Shown here: positions 27,406-40,121 of the stretch, one piece after another
How positions within the stretch are numbered: the stretch's first letter is position 1
Layout of the letters: the number at the start of each line of letters is the position of its first letter
Assembly (NCBI GenBank): GCA_963662155.1
Contig: OY759268.1
Coordinates: 6,173,201 to 6,237,200, forward strand
DNA: 64,000 bases
Source of the DNA: Lamellibrachia columna
Lineage: Eukaryota > Annelida > Polychaeta > Sabellida > Siboglinidae
Direction: 5' to 3'
The notes under the pieces: generated by a model
What the model saw: the letters and a program-made list of their open reading frames with translations, nothing else
Database searches by the model: none
Told to the model about the DNA's origin: nothing
Translations under genes and position numbers: made by a program

Positions 27406-30100
27406 GCGCCGCGTTTTCATACAGCGAGGATATTGTACAAACAGCATTTGTTGCTTCTGTTGTTATTGTTTCTTTTAGTCGAAGTTTTTCTGGAGTTTTT
27501 TACTTCTTGTCTCGGAGGCCAATCTCGGAGGCTAGCCTCGGAGGCCAATCTCGGAGGTCAGCCTCGGACGTACACCAACCTTGTTCTGTGTGGCCAATCT
27601 TCAGACAACGTGTGACACACTTCATTCGGTGTCTGCCTATACGAAGCAATAAAGTCTGTCTGCTGCAACTTGGTAGTCGTAAAACAGACAAATAACCCTG
27701 TCTGCGTCGGGTGCTTGCCAATACCTGGTACGTAGTCGCCGCGGCCTCATTGTGACACGATTACTTATCGCGGCTTCACGGGCCATAAATAGGCGCCTAC
27801 TTTCAACAATTCACTCGCACAAGATACTGACGACAATCCCTACGTTACATTAATGTCAAATAAGTGCGTTGTACTCAATTCACGTTGTAATTACCGAATA
27901 CTGCGAGACGGACATTTCAAAGGACACGCCTCTGCTGATTTTCGCCAAGTAATAATTTTAATCGAAAAGACCGCCTTTCACTGATTTCACGGGTAAACGA
28001 ACTTTTCGTGAAATTACCACGTTTTCACGATTTTCGTAATGATCATGGGTCATAATAGTGCACCTGTTTCATAAAGCACACCACCACTGTTCTGACGTCA
28101 CACCAGGCATGCGCTACGTAGTCCATTATTTAGACGTCATTATATAAAGAACATACTAAAATAATTGAATTTTTCAAGACCATCGTTTCAAAGGGCGAGT
28201 ATCTGTAGGCTAAGTGTTTCACTGCATCTGATTTATGTATGACGTTCAATTAAAATATTGACAGTGTGGTTACTAGTGTGTATTTGTTCTGACGACAACA
28301 TGATTAGCATCCCGGTAGTTCCATTTTATATCGAATATCGAATATTGTCGAAATTTTGCGAAAATGTGGTTTATCCGTGACTTAATAAATTACATAAAAT
28401 CATTAATTTTACCATTTTTTATGCACGTTTTACATATTATGCTTTAAATAATACGAACGTATTAAATTGCAATATTCCTGCAACTTTTATATTTGAACAG
28501 TAGATAAATATGGTGTTATTACTGATTATGATGAGAATACAGTATTTAGCTAATTTTGCTGGTGACGTAGCTGTTACTAAATCAGATATAAAGAAAATGC
28601 ACGGGACCGTTCCCAAACTTTTTTGGCCTTTTGGAGCTTTTGGGGTCTAATCGATTTCAAACAACCTCAACTGAAGCTTGGCTTTCGGGCCCAGAATGTT
28701 GCAAGGGAGCTTAGGCGGACACGCCCCCAAAGCGGCCCCAACACATTTTGTTTTACTTTCACTAATAAATTACGAGGCGCGGTGATTTCGGTGTCACTGG
28801 ACTTTCGGTCTGAGGTTAGAAACCACCCCGGAGGGAGGGTACTCCCTATACTGAGGTATACATGTATGTGCCGCGCAAATGCCCCTGTTTTTGGCCATTT
28901 TTTCTCTCTGTCCGAAGAAAAAATATATATTTTCTCTCTTTGTGCCCCAATTAAACCTGATAATTCTCTCTTTCATCGAAGAGGAAATTTCCCAGTGAAA
29001 ACGTTCCGCCCGGGCTTACCTTACACTTATAGATATTAGATAAATTGTCCAATAATTCTCTGTTGGTGACCATAAATTTCTAGATTTCTCTCTCTCTCTC
29101 TCCATGTGCTCCATGTGGCTCTAGCGGCACACCCCCACCGCTTTGGTATGGCAGTTCCCCCCCCCCCCCGGGAAACCACCTACTGACGTTTCGTTCACCC
29201 CACTTTGCCTGAGTCTTTCGGAAGAGACGCTAAAAGCCGTTGGTCCCTTCTATCTGGTGTCTATGTCAGGGGAAGTAAAAGATCCCACACATGAGGTAAA
29301 TGTGTAACCTGCTGTGGACTCCATCTCTCATGGGCCACTGCAGAAGCGTCCATGACGCGGCTCAAACAATGTCGCTAACTACCTCGCAATAGCATACGAT
29401 CGAATGAAAACTAATAAATTTTATAATTAGCCGTTGAAATGTGTACGCACTGCCTAATTTGTGTAATCGCGGTGACTAATAAAAACTTAATGTTGAACAG
29501 CTTGTTTAAGAAAGTTGCCCGGATGTGGGCGTAGTGGAAACACCCATACCGACCTTATCACTACAGGTTTCATTGTTAGGCGAAGTTTTATGCGGTTCGT
29601 GTTTCATTATCTTGGAGCCGTTCTGCCAAACAACACGGTCGTGAAACTAGCACGTCATCAGTTGGCAGTAATGTAAATGTCATCTGTAAGGCTCGTTAAC
29701 AAGGCATCAATCTAGTGAGCTCGGCCAGCCGTCAACTATCGAAATGGAAAAATTAAAGACATTCCAAAAGTGTCGTTCAGAAAGGTGTCGAAACGTAAGC
29801 AACTTTTGGTGCGGTTGATAGAGCGGAACCCGTTTCGTGTGACACAGGCGATATTTAAACCGAGTTCGCCATCCATAGAAGACATGACTTATGTTCTCCA
29901 GGCTTGTTGACAAATGCAAATGCATGTGACTGTTGGAAATTTCAAAGCGCATTCAAATACAGCCATGACATTATCAGTGTGTTTGCATTTGCATGCGTAC
30001 CCTAAATATTTACATTTGGATGTGACTGCCCAAACATTTGATTTTCATTTCAAATGCAGACATAATTGTTTGAATATTTATTTTTGTTAAATTTTGCACG
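27406..30100. other. Intergenic, mostly unique
   Basis: A short CTCGGAGGCCAATCTCGGAGG repeat (27512-27565) is present. An open frame at 28623-29039 has no recognised similarity and includes low-complexity TTTCTCTCT. No exon or element could be supported. Confidence 0.35.
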
Positions 30101-30262
30101 TGTGCACGAGTTGTATTACAATGCTTGTGCTAGCAACTTTTCTACACGTCTGTACGAGTTGTATGTGCTTGTGTTAGGAACTTTTTTGCACGTGTGCACG
30201 AGTTGTATGTGCTTGTGTTAGGAACTTTTTTGCACGTGTGCACGAGTTGTATGTGCTTGTGG
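30083..30262. repeat. About 44-bp repeat, 3-4 copies
   Basis: Units share TGCACGAGTTGTATGTGCTT and GTTAGGAACTTTTTTGCACG; the first copy is diverged. Confidence 0.9.
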
Positions 30263-30373
30263 TAGCAACTTTGCCACCGTAATACATTAATAATATGTTT
30301 CTGAAATGTGTTTGTTCCAAATATAATACAAATAAAAAAACAGTCCCAGTCCAGTCCTGCACTGTTAGTCGTC

Positions 30374-30374
30374 A

Positions 30375-30418
<44 letters not shown>

Positions 30419-30420
30419 TT
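30374..30420. repeat. (GCGT)n microsatellite
   Basis: About 11 tetramer units. Confidence 0.97.
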
Positions 30421-31475
30421 TTACACATATATGCTTAACGATGAACTAATACGTGTTTTCACACGTATTAATACACAAAATCTTGTTTTCACAGATGGTC
30501 GGGTTTTAATATATTTGCTTAAAGATCACATTGAAGTAATGCCTGTTTCAAAGATCAAAGAATTTGTTTAGATCACAGTGAACTAATACGTCTTTCACAA
30601 ATCATAAAAAACCTACTAGACCTCTGTGTTTCCGCACATAGCAATTAACTACTTTAATGTCTTCACAAATAACTGTTTTTCTTAGCACATGTCTGTCTAT
30701 AGGCACGAATCGTAATTTGTGGAGACATTGCGTCTGAAAAGTGCAGCTAGAAGCACTACATCTGTTTGTACTGTTTTATTATTTCGTAGTAACAACCATG
30801 ACGCAAGACAACCTTTTTTCAACATAGCGGCACAGTGTAGCAAGCATCAAAGGGAATTTACCAAGATTTTCGTTGGTTAACTGACACGGGTTTTGTGAAG
30901 TTAAAATGCCCAACTCTGCTGATCTCAAATTTATCTAAATGCCGTTATTCCCGTGGCATATTTACTGTCAGAAATTGCATAAAACGGAGATTTGAAATGT
31001 TAATAAATCATCCTATAGTAAATGTTACATTTCACCTTTAAATATGAATATTTATTACGGAGATTTTAAATGTTAGTAAATCATCCTATGGAAAATGTTA
31101 CATTTCCCCCTTAAATGTGAATATTTATTGCGTACAGCGATCACTTTATACATGTCGTAAAACTAGCATATTTTACATCATAGACAAATCGTGTTTTTCG
31201 TATGGATAGGTTTTTAAACCACCAATAAGTTATAAATACTAAAAAATATGTGTCAATGCCCTGTAAAACATGTGGTTCAGTTAACTAATGACAAACGTAC
31301 ATTCCCTTTAGCTGCATAATCATTAAATGTAGCGTTTACACATTCTCGACACAATCTAAAGATATCCGTCACGGTCGTTTCTCGTACATTGGCCTTCGTT
31401 CGCTACGCTATCGGCGCCGACCTTTCTCGCATGACGCGCTTTCACTCGTCTCTGTCAGCTGGTAAGGTACTCCCA
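30420..31475. other. Unique AT-rich spacer with a 70-bp duplication
   Basis: A diverged direct repeat occurs at about 30984-31055 and 31056-31130 (AAATCATCCTATAGTAAATG / AAATCATCCTATGGAAAATG). No coding exon supported. Confidence 0.5.
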
Positions 31476-31735
31476 TGAAATGGTACTGTCAGCATAATGT
31501 TAGTTATTGCCCGAAATGGTACTGTCAGCATAATGTTAGTTATTGCCCGAAATGGTACTGTCAGCATAATGTTAGTTATTGCCCGAAATGGTACTGTCAG
31601 CATAATGTTAGTTATTGCCCGAAATGGTACTGTCAGCATAATGTTAGTTATTGCCCGAAATGGTACTGTCAGCATAATGTTAGTTATTGCCCGAAATGGT
31701 ACTGTCAGCATAATGTTAGTTATTGCCCGAAACTG
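31476..31735. repeat. 36-bp minisatellite, 7 copies
   Basis: Unit core GAAATGGTACTGTCAGCATA; copies identical by eye. Confidence 0.97.
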
Positions 31736-31929
31736 TTCGTCCGTCTGTGACAGCACGTGCTAGTCTTGAAACTTCCCAACATAAATGTCAAGGTATAAGG
31801 CGAAACAAAAGTCAGGGTTTTCGGCCTATGCACCTATTAGAGTTACTAAAACATAACCATTTGTAACTACAATTAAGAATATCACGCCAGTGATTTACCT
31901 TGTTGAACGTACAACATCTTAATTTTATT

Positions 31930-34612
31930 TATATTAGTTATTTTATATGTTAAAGAATCTATTCAGGCTTATGAAATAAAACTAGAAAGGGAAGCAGATT
32001 GCGATGAAGCTGTTTGGTGCAAAATTGTTTCAGGAAATTCAAAATTAACTATTGGATTAGTTTACCGAAGTCCAAACATAAACGAAGAGGACAACACAAA
32101 AAACGCTATAAAGGAAGTTAGTAAAGGGGAATGTACCATAATGGGAGATTTTAACCATGGACACATACAATGGAATTCTCTAGAGAGCACAGGGATTGAG
32201 GACCAACAATTTCTATTTTTAATCCAGGATAGCTTTCTTACTCAGCACGTGCTAGAACCAACCAGGGGAGAAAATGTATTAGATATAGTTTTGTCATCAC
32301 AAAAAGAATTAGTGGACAATGTAAAAATATTTGAACCATTGGGTAACAGTGACCATAATCAAATACATTTTGACATCAATGTAAAATCAGAAAGCAAAAA
32401 TAAGAAAACGTACAAGAGAAACTTCCACAAAGGTAACTACAAAGATATGAGAAAATACTTAGCAAAGCTAGATTGGAATAACATGCTGATGAATAAGACC
32501 GCAATTGAATGTTGGAATATTCTAAAATATGAAATTGAGAGTATCATCGATAAATTTGTTCCCTTCCAAAAACAAGGAATACGGTGTAGAAAGAAACACT
32601 TGTCAAAAGAGGCTATTAGAAAAATAGTGTTAAAACAAACTATGTGGAGGGTTTATAGGCGTACCAGAAAGGAAGAAGACTATGCAAATTACAAAGAAGC
32701 ACTTAATGCAGCTACAAGTGAAATCAGACAATCTAAAAGAAGCTATGAGCAAAAACTAGCATGTAACATAAAACATGACAGCAAGAGTTGTTATGCATAT
32801 GTCAGGAGTAAACAAAACGTACGAGACAAGGTTGGACCTCTAGAAGACAGTGCTGGAAATATAATATCACAGGGGTTTTTAATGGCGGAAGACCTAAATG
32901 GTTACTTCAGTTCAGTGTTTACCAAAGAAGATATTAGTTCATTACCAGTTGCTGATGCTAAATTTCAGGAGGCTAAATCTGAATATTTAGGTCCGTTAGT
33001 TGTAACTCCAGAATTGGTAGCTAAGAAAATAAAGGCAATGAAGGATAACAAATCACCGGGAGTGGATGGGATTCCTCCAAAATTACTAATGGAAACAGTA
33101 GAACAAATCAGTATACCACTTGCAATAGTATTCAACTTGTCATTAAAAGAGGGAGTTGTTCCGTTTGAATGGAAAGAAGCAAACATCATACCATTATTTA
33201 AAAAGGGTTCGAGAAATAAGCCAGAGAATTACAGACCAGTGAGTTTAACGTCAGTGATTTGTAAATTATTAGAAAGGTTAATTAAAGACCATATGGTGGA
33301 CTTCCTCGTTAAGCATAAATTATTAAATTCGTCTCAACATGGATTCCTTAAAGCGAGGTCATGCTTAACAAATATGTTATGTTTTTTGGAAGAAATCACT
33401 AAGTGGATAGACGTGGGATCGCCAGTAGATATTATTTACTTAGATTTTCAGAAAGCTTTTGACAAAGTGCCACATCAAAGATTACTACTTAAATTAAAAG
33501 GCCATGGTATCGGGGATAGCATAACTGACTGGATAGAACAATGGCTGACTGACAGAAGACAACGAGTTGTAGTAGATGGAGAAGTTTCAAATTAGAAATC
33601 GGTTTTGAGTGGTGTACCTCAAGGATCAGTATTAGGACCTATATTATTCTTAATATATATCAATGACTTGGACGACAATATAACAAGTAACGTACTGAAA
33701 TTTGCGGATGACACAAAACTGTTTAGAAAGGTTAATACTGATGGTGATAAACAACATTTACAAAACGATCTAGACAGATTAGTGAAATGGTCTGAGAAAT
33801 GGCAGATGTTGTTCAATTTTGGGAAATGTAAATGCCTACATACAGGACATGGGAACTTGAATGTAAACTATAAAATGGGAGATATTGTTCTGGGTACTAC
33901 TGTAAAAGAAAAGGACTTAGGAGTTACAATAAGCGCTGATATGAAAGTTTCAGAGCAGTGTGGTATTGCAGCTTCAAAGGGTAATCAAATTCTTGGATTG
34001 ATTAGAAGAAACATAACATACAAGGGAAAAAAGTTAATTATACCTCTTTATAAAGCAATAGTTAGACCTCATTTAGAATACTGTATACAAGCATGGAGAC
34101 CATATCGTAAGAAGGATATAGATACGCTTGAACGCATACAAAGGAGAGCCACTAAAATGATTCCAGAACTGAGAGACCTTAGTTATGAAGAACGTCTGAA
34201 AGAATGTGGTTTAACAACTCTAGAGACAAGGAGGTTAAGAGGAGATCAGATTGAAGTTTTTAAGATATTGAATGGGTATGAAAATATTGATAGAAATATG
34301 TTTTTCTCACTCAAGAAGGATAGCAGAACTAGAGGACATGAGGTAAAATTAGTAAAGGATCAATGTAGATTGGACATCAGGAAGCACTCGTTCTCACAGA
34401 GGACAATAAATGAATGGAACAAATTGCCTACAGATTGTGTAACTGCTAGCAGCGTGAATATGTTTAAAAACAGGGTTGACACATATCTCAGGAAGGTGGG
34501 TTACACGTAGAGGAACATTGTTGGACTCTCGATAAGCCAATGGCTTCCTTGTCCACTTGCCATCTGGGCCTTTGGCTTGGATGGCAAATCTTGTTAAATC
34601 TTGTTAAATTTC
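31930..34612 (+). mobile_element. CR1/L2-like LINE, copy A, with short tandem 3' tail
   Basis: Extent of the retrotransposon whose ORF is described separately. The 3' UTR is short (about 100 bp) and includes CCTTGTCCACTTGCCATCTG. It ends in a 10-bp tandem tail, about two units of CTTGTTAAAT, rather than poly(A). The same 3' end recurs at 17.8, 26.1, 51.4 and 61.9 kb, which defines the family. Confidence 0.85.
31934..34510 (+). pseudogene. LINE ORF2 (endonuclease + reverse transcriptase), 5' truncated, one nonsense codon
   Basis: Non-LTR retrotransposon of the CR1/L2/jockey-like type. The frame is open from about 31934, inside the apurinic-type endonuclease domain (MGDFNHGHIQW at 32141, SDHNQI near 32348), through the reverse transcriptase: SPGVDG near 33056, ENYRPVSL, LDFQKAFDKV near 33440, SGVPQGSVLGP and the catalytic FADD at 33701-33712. 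The C-terminal region after FADD (RPHLEYC, RRATKMIPELRDLSYEERL) is complete and ends in TAG at 34508-34510. A single in-frame TAG at 33593-33595 interrupts it; the related copy at 50 kb has a Trp codon there. The N-terminal endonuclease catalytic residues and any ORF1 are missing, so this is a dead 5'-truncated copy, though otherwise intact. Confidence 0.93.
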
Positions 34613-35065
34613 ATGGGCCGGCCATACTGTTAGAAAACACTACGTCATGAGTGAGGTATTCTGACAATATTTGCTCGCCACATAAAAATATATTCGTATA
34701 CACCTATTCCTATTATTGCCAATAGGTTAACATGTCAGCCCTCGGTCATTCGGAGAAATGACAGGATTCTCCAACACATTCAACGTAAACCACTGGCATG
34801 ATATTCTTAATTTTAATTGCACGTCGGTAATTTTCTATTAGGTGCATATCCCCAAAACCATAATTTTCATTGGTTCACCGAATGACCGTTTTACGGGACA
34901 TTGTATACAGACAGACACTGCTTTTATTCGTAAGCCGCTCAGGGGGGATCTACGATTTGAAAAACAGGGGGCGCAGCCACCCATGAGTAGGAGCTCGGGG
35001 AACGTATTTACTCTTCTTGAAATGTTGTTTTCCGGGCATTACGTGGTGAAAGCTCAGGCGGATGA
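34613..35065. other. Unique spacer
   Basis: An 86-codon open frame (34842-35102) without recognised similarity; nothing supported. Confidence 0.3.
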
Positions 35066-35066
35066 T

Positions 35067-35151
35067 TTGTTGACCACCATGGATAATGTCATCATTTGTT
35101 GACCACCATGGATAATGTCATCATTTGTTGACCACCATGGATAATGTCATC
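35067..35151. repeat. 29-bp repeat, 3 copies
   Basis: Unit core GACCACCATGGATAATGTCA. Confidence 0.95.
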
Positions 35152-35212
35152 TTCATATTAATTAAACGAACAAAACAAAATCAGATCAAGGAACACGTTG
35201 AACCGTTTAATG

Positions 35213-35610
35213 TATTAGTGTATTGTACGTATATGTATGGTTAGTGTGTTGTACGTATATGTATGGTTAGTGTGTTGTATGTATATGTATGGTTAGTGTG
35301 TTGTTCGTATGTGTATGGTTAGTGTGTTGTACGTATGTGTATGGTTAGTGTGTTGTACGTATATGTATGGTTAGTGTGTTGTATGTATATGTATGGTTAG
35401 TGTGTTGTACGTATGTGTATGGTTAGTGTATTGTACGTATGTGTATGGTTAGTATATTGTACGTATGTGTATGGTTAGTATATTGTACGTATGTGTATGG
35501 TTAGTGTAGTGTACGTATGTGTATGGTTAGTGTGTTGTACGTATGTGTATGGTTAGTGTATTTTACGTATGTGTATGGTTAGTGTATTGTACGTATGTGT
35601 ATGTTTGGTG
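35213..35610. repeat. 26-bp minisatellite, about 15 copies
   Basis: Unit core GTACGTATGTGTATGGTTAG with ATGT/ATAT variants. Confidence 0.95.
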
Positions 35611-35711
35611 TACAATCAGTAACAGTTCAATGAACCCTCGGAGCATTAATGAAAAGCATTACTTATTTGGGTGTTTCCTGTTGTCCTTGTAAATATTTGC
35701 TTTGATGTCGA

Positions 35712-36012
35712 GTACATGAAGTACCTTGCGTACATGAAGTACCTTGCGTACATGAAGTACCTTGCGAACATGAAGTACCTTGCGTACATGAAGTACCGTG
35801 CGTACATGAAGTACCTTGCGTACACGAAGTACCGTGCGTACACGAAGTACCTTGCGTACATGAAGTACCTTGCGTACATGAAGTACCGTGCGTACATGAA
35901 GTACCTTGCGTACACGAAATACCTTGCGTACACGAAGTACCTTGCGTACACGAAGTACCTTGCGTACACGAAGTACCTTGCGTACACGAAGTACCTTGCG
36001 TACACGAAGTAG
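35712..36012. repeat. 18-bp minisatellite, about 17 copies
   Basis: Unit GTACATGAAGTACCTTGC with C/T and G/T variants. GTAC occurs twice per unit. Confidence 0.97.
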
Positions 36013-36059
36013 CACCAACGTATTAAGGAGATCCTGTTATATGGTGTTCCGCGTTACGG

Positions 36060-36998
36060 TTTCCAGAAGTTTGAGTGTAGAGTCCGCTCCCTCCAGTCAC
36101 CGATATTAGCACCAGCCAGTGAAAACTACGGACAAGATTTGGAGCTGGGCGTTGCATTCATTGTTTCCAGAAGTTTGAGTGTAGAGTCCGCTCCCTCCAG
36201 TCACCGATATTAGCACCAGCCAGTGAAAACTACGGACAAGATTTGGAGCTGGGCGTTGCATTCATTGTTTCCAGAAGTTTGAGTGTAGAGTCCGCTCCCT
36301 CCAGTCACCGATATTAGCACCAGCCAGTGAAAACTACGGACAAGATTTGGAGCTGGGCGTTGCATTCATTGTTTCCAGAAGTTTGAGTGTAGAGTCCGCT
36401 CCCTCCAGTCACCGATATTAGCACCAGCCAGTGAAAACTACGGACAAGATTTGGAGCTGGGCGTTGCATTCATTGTTTCCAGAAGTTTGAATGTAGAGTC
36501 CGCTCCCTCCAGTCACCGATATTAGCACCAGCCAGTGAAAACTACGGACAAGATTTGGAGCTGGGCGTTGCATTCATTGTTTCCAGAAGTTTGAGTGTAG
36601 AGTCCGCTCCCTCCAGTCACCGATATTAGCACCAGCCAGTGAAAACTACGGACAAGATTTGGAGCTGGGCGTTGCATTCATTGTTTCCAGAAGTTTGAGT
36701 GTAGAGTCCGCTCCCTCCAGTCACCGATATTAGCACCAGCCAGTGAAAACTACGGACAAGATTTGGAGCTGGGCGTTGCATTCATTGTTTCCAGAAGTTT
36801 GAGTGTAGAGTCCGCTCCCTCCAGTCACCGATATTAGCACCAGCCAGTGAAAACTACGGACAAGATTTGGGGCTGGGCGTTGTATTCATTGTTTCCAGAA
36901 GTTTGAGTGTAGAGTCCGCTCCCTCCAGTCACCGATATTAGCACCAGCCAGTGAAAACTACGGACAAGATTTGGAGCTGGGCGTTGTATTCATTGTTT
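36060..36998. repeat. 104-bp satellite-like array, 9 copies
   Basis: Units start TTTCCAGAAGTTTGAGTGTA and end GGAGCTGGGCGTTGCATTCA; only single-base differences are visible between copies. Confidence 0.98.
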
Positions 36999-36999
36999 C

Positions 37000-37670
37000 G
37001 TGTAGATTATGAAGCGCTGTTTCTTCTGACGAATCACGTTCATCTTCTGAGTATTCCTCCACGAGGCAGGTCCTTGCCTCCATTAACTGTCTTCGTCTGT
37101 GTAACCTTCCTTCCACTGCCAGCTTCAACAAATCCTTCACTTCGCATAATGTGTCGTAACCACTTGTTTGAAAACTTCACCAGTGACGTTTTATCTCGTA
37201 CCATGTCGAGAACCTTTTCATTGCTTACCCTTTCTGTCCGTATCTTACCCTTTCTGTACGTATCTTACCCATTGTGTCCGTATCTTACCCTTTCTGTCCG
37301 TGTCCACATATCAGTGCTTTCCAAAAATGTTGATGTCACTGCTTCTTTATTTCCAGGTGTCCGCATTCCAATTTTCGGCTAGTCATCTGGTGCAATATTT
37401 TCTTTATGGCCAGATGTCCGTATTCCTATGTTCTACATCTGATGCAAGCCTAACTTTAGGCCGGTCTAAATGTTGACCGGCTAAACTTCTCCATACTTGA
37501 TGTCTCGTGACAATGTTATATAAATAGACACCCATACCACGTGTGCAGCTATTGTCTAATGACGTCATCACCACGTCGTCTCGAGTGAACAGTTGAAGGG
37601 GATGTATCACCTGTTGCTAAGGCGCGTCGATGTGGGAAGGGGACAACAACTATTCACTCTAACTGTATAT
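37000..37670. other. Mostly unique spacer
   Basis: Short ACCCTTTCTGTCCGTATCTT repeat, four units (37228-37305). A reverse-strand open segment of about 60 codons (36958-37140, EEYSEDERDSSEE) could be an exon, but no convincing splice sites or family were found. Confidence 0.3.
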
Positions 37671-37672
37671 GT

Positions 37673-37863
37673 ACCGCCCGCCCGCCCGCCCGCCCGCCCG
37701 CCCGCCCGCCCGCCCGCCCGCCCGCCCGCCCGCCCGCCCGCCCGCCCGCCCGCCCGCCCGCCCGCCCGCCCGCCCGCCCGCCCGCCCGCCCGCCCGCCCG
37801 CCCGCCCGCCCGCCCGCCCGCCCGCCCGCCCGCCCGCCCGCCCGCCCGCCCGCCCGCCCGCCC
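37673..37863. repeat. (CCCG)n microsatellite, about 47 copies
   Basis: Pure C/G tetramer run of about 190 bp, isolated in AT-rich surroundings. Confidence 0.98.
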
Positions 37864-37899
37864 TGCGGTGGTCTGCCACTCTTGGCATTTCCAGATCTC

Positions 37900-37900
<1 letters not shown>

Positions 37901-37965
<65 letters not shown>
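37901..37965. repeat. (TA)n microsatellite
   Basis: Pure TA run. Confidence 0.97.
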
Positions 37966-37970
<5 letters not shown>

Positions 37971-38388
37971 GTATATGTCAAGCACCTCATCGTTCACAGA
38001 TCCTCCTACGTTTTTATCACCTTCGAATAAAACCACACAAATACTCGCGATCTTTCATCAAATACCAGGAAATTATTTCGTTCCAACAATACATTGAACG
38101 TTTCTGATCCGCATGGTAATGTCATCTACCAAAATTTAACCCATAAACGTAATTTATTGGCCGATAAATTTTCTATAATAAGGGGCGATAAGCCGCCGGA
38201 AGTAGGCAGCAGTAAAACGAGCGTGACAGATGGCAGACGACAACTGACTACGAAATCCGGCGAGTGACGAAAGAGAGGCCATCTATTTTGCAAAAACGTT
38301 GGTTTTAACTCATGGTTAGTGAATTTAGGACACTGAGCATTTCGATGAGGCAATAAAAGATAAGAGTATGGAACAGGACGTCAAAGAA

Positions 38389-38790
38389 CGACATCACTCA
38401 CACCTGCGTGGTATTTCATTGGCACCACAAGGGCTCTCAATCGAGAGAACGGGTTCGAGTCCTCTTGCTGCCGTTTCGAAGCTTTGACAATACATCACTC
38501 ACACCTGCGTGGTATTTCATTCGCACCACAAGGGCTCTCAATCGAGAGAACGGGTTCGACTCCTCTTGCTGCCGTTTCGAAGCTTTGACAATACATCACT
38601 CACACCTGCGTGGTATTTCATTGGCACCACAAGGGCTCTCAATCGAGAGAACGGGTTCGAGTCCTCTTGCTGCCGTTTCGAAGCTTTGACAATACATCAC
38701 TCACACCTGCGTGGTATTTCATTCGCACCACTCGGGCTCTCAATCGAGAGAACGGGTTCGAGTCCTCTTGCTTCCGTTTCGAAGCTTTGA
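38389..38790. repeat. 101-bp tandem array, 4 copies, of a SINE head
   Basis: Each unit contains CTCTCAATCGAGAG and GGGTTCGAGTCC (or GACTCC) and CGTTTCGAAGCTTTGACAA. Units 1 and 3 share TTGGCACCAC, while 2 and 4 share TTCGCACCAC. Confidence 0.97.
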
Positions 38791-39000
38791 CAATTTCGTT
38801 CATGCCACATTGCCACAGTTCACTCAGCTGTATAAATAAGTGCATGGCTACATACAGAGATGGATATCTAAACGAATGGTCTTCGCGCAGTAAATGCAGC
38901 GTGGGTGAAAGCTTCCCAGAGAACGCGTCTGCCAGGGGTGAAGTGTAAAGCGCCTTGAATAGTCTCAAGAACTGGATACCTCGCTATATAAGAACATATC
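38389..39000 (+). mobile_element. tRNA-derived SINE, copy 4, with four tandem heads
   Basis: The tRNA-like head (CTCTCAATCGAGAG, then GGGTTCGAGTCC as B box) is repeated four times at a 101-bp period (38389-38790). A single body and tail follow (CACAGTTCACTCAGCTGTAT to GCTATATAAGAAC). Units differ at only a few positions. Confidence 0.85.
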
Positions 39001-39004
39001 TTTA

Positions 39005-39439
39005 TGTTTGTTTACCTTTGACTGTCCCACGCCACAGAGACTGACCCGCGCGTAGTCTACCTGAACACGGCGTAAGACGCGCTCCTCACATTTCTGTCCT
39101 CCGAGTTTTGAGGGGGGTCGGGCGTATTTACACGTACATATCGATGTACACACAATTTCTGAAAAAAAATTCAGTTAAACAATTTTAAATTGTCTAAAAA
39201 GAGAGGATCGTTCGAACACCCGACTCCCTGCCCCGAGGAAGGGCATGGTCTGGCTGGTCATTTTATTATACTGGACACACCAGGAGGTATTGCCCTTGAC
39301 CTTAATATCTGCCCTTCTGTCCATTGATTTGCCTGCCCCATTCAGCGGTGTTATAGCCTTTTATCCTGAACACATTTAGATTATTTTGTACATTTCCCCA
39401 TTGACGGGCACTGTTGGTACGTTGCCACTTTAATATATG

Positions 39440-39491
<52 letters not shown>

Positions 39492-40120
39492 TTCTTGCAA
39501 GAGAGTGGTACCATTAGTTACACTGCCTTTATTTTGACAGTCTCCAAATACAATGTGTGAGTCATACATTATCGAGTAGTTGTCGAATAACTGTGTAAAG
39601 AGATGGGCACTCAATGACACTCAACCTGTCGTGTGTTGTTTACTTGTATGACACAACCCTTATTTTATGAAGGGTTACTTGTGAACAAGACTCACTTTAT
39701 TATCTGGGTCAGTGGTGTATCTAGGATCTCGCGGGTCGGGGAAGGTCGGAAGACGAGCCTATTCACCCGGGCTAACTTGTAGCAGCGCAACGGGAAAATA
39801 CAGGGGGGGGGGTTAGACAAAGGGGGCATGGCCCAGTGGTCTCCCCCTAAATACGCCACTGGTCGGGGGTAAACGTAGGGTCTGTGTGGAGTACGAACAT
39901 TACTATCGTGTCTTCTTGATCTTATCAGCAGGATCTTTATTGGTTCACTAACAGCGGGGTGTCATTACCAGTTACGACCGTTACGACTAACTGCCTCAAG
40001 TAATATACTACATATGGGAAAGTGCCTAAGACGCAACCCCTAACATTTGATGCCTTGTGCAGCCCGACAGATCACGCTGATAGCCACATCAACAAGAACA
40101 GCTGATTTAGTTTGTAATCA
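39005..40120. other. Spacer with a (GTGC)n microsatellite
   Basis: GTGC run at 39438-39492 and the hAT-type MITE candidate at 39710. Otherwise unique, with no coding exon supported. Confidence 0.5.
39710..39861. mobile_element. Short hAT-type MITE candidate
   Basis: Inverted ends CAGTGGTGTATCTAGG (39710) and CTAAATACGCCACTG (to 39861) resemble the common hAT terminus CAGTGGCGTA. About 150 bp long, with no coding capacity. No convincing target duplication. Confidence 0.5.
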
Positions 40121-40121
40121 T

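Noticed and set aside
36958..37140. Reverse-strand acidic open segment as a host exon
   Set aside because: Composition is suggestive, but no reliable acceptor or donor and no recognised family; the left part overlaps the 104-bp array.
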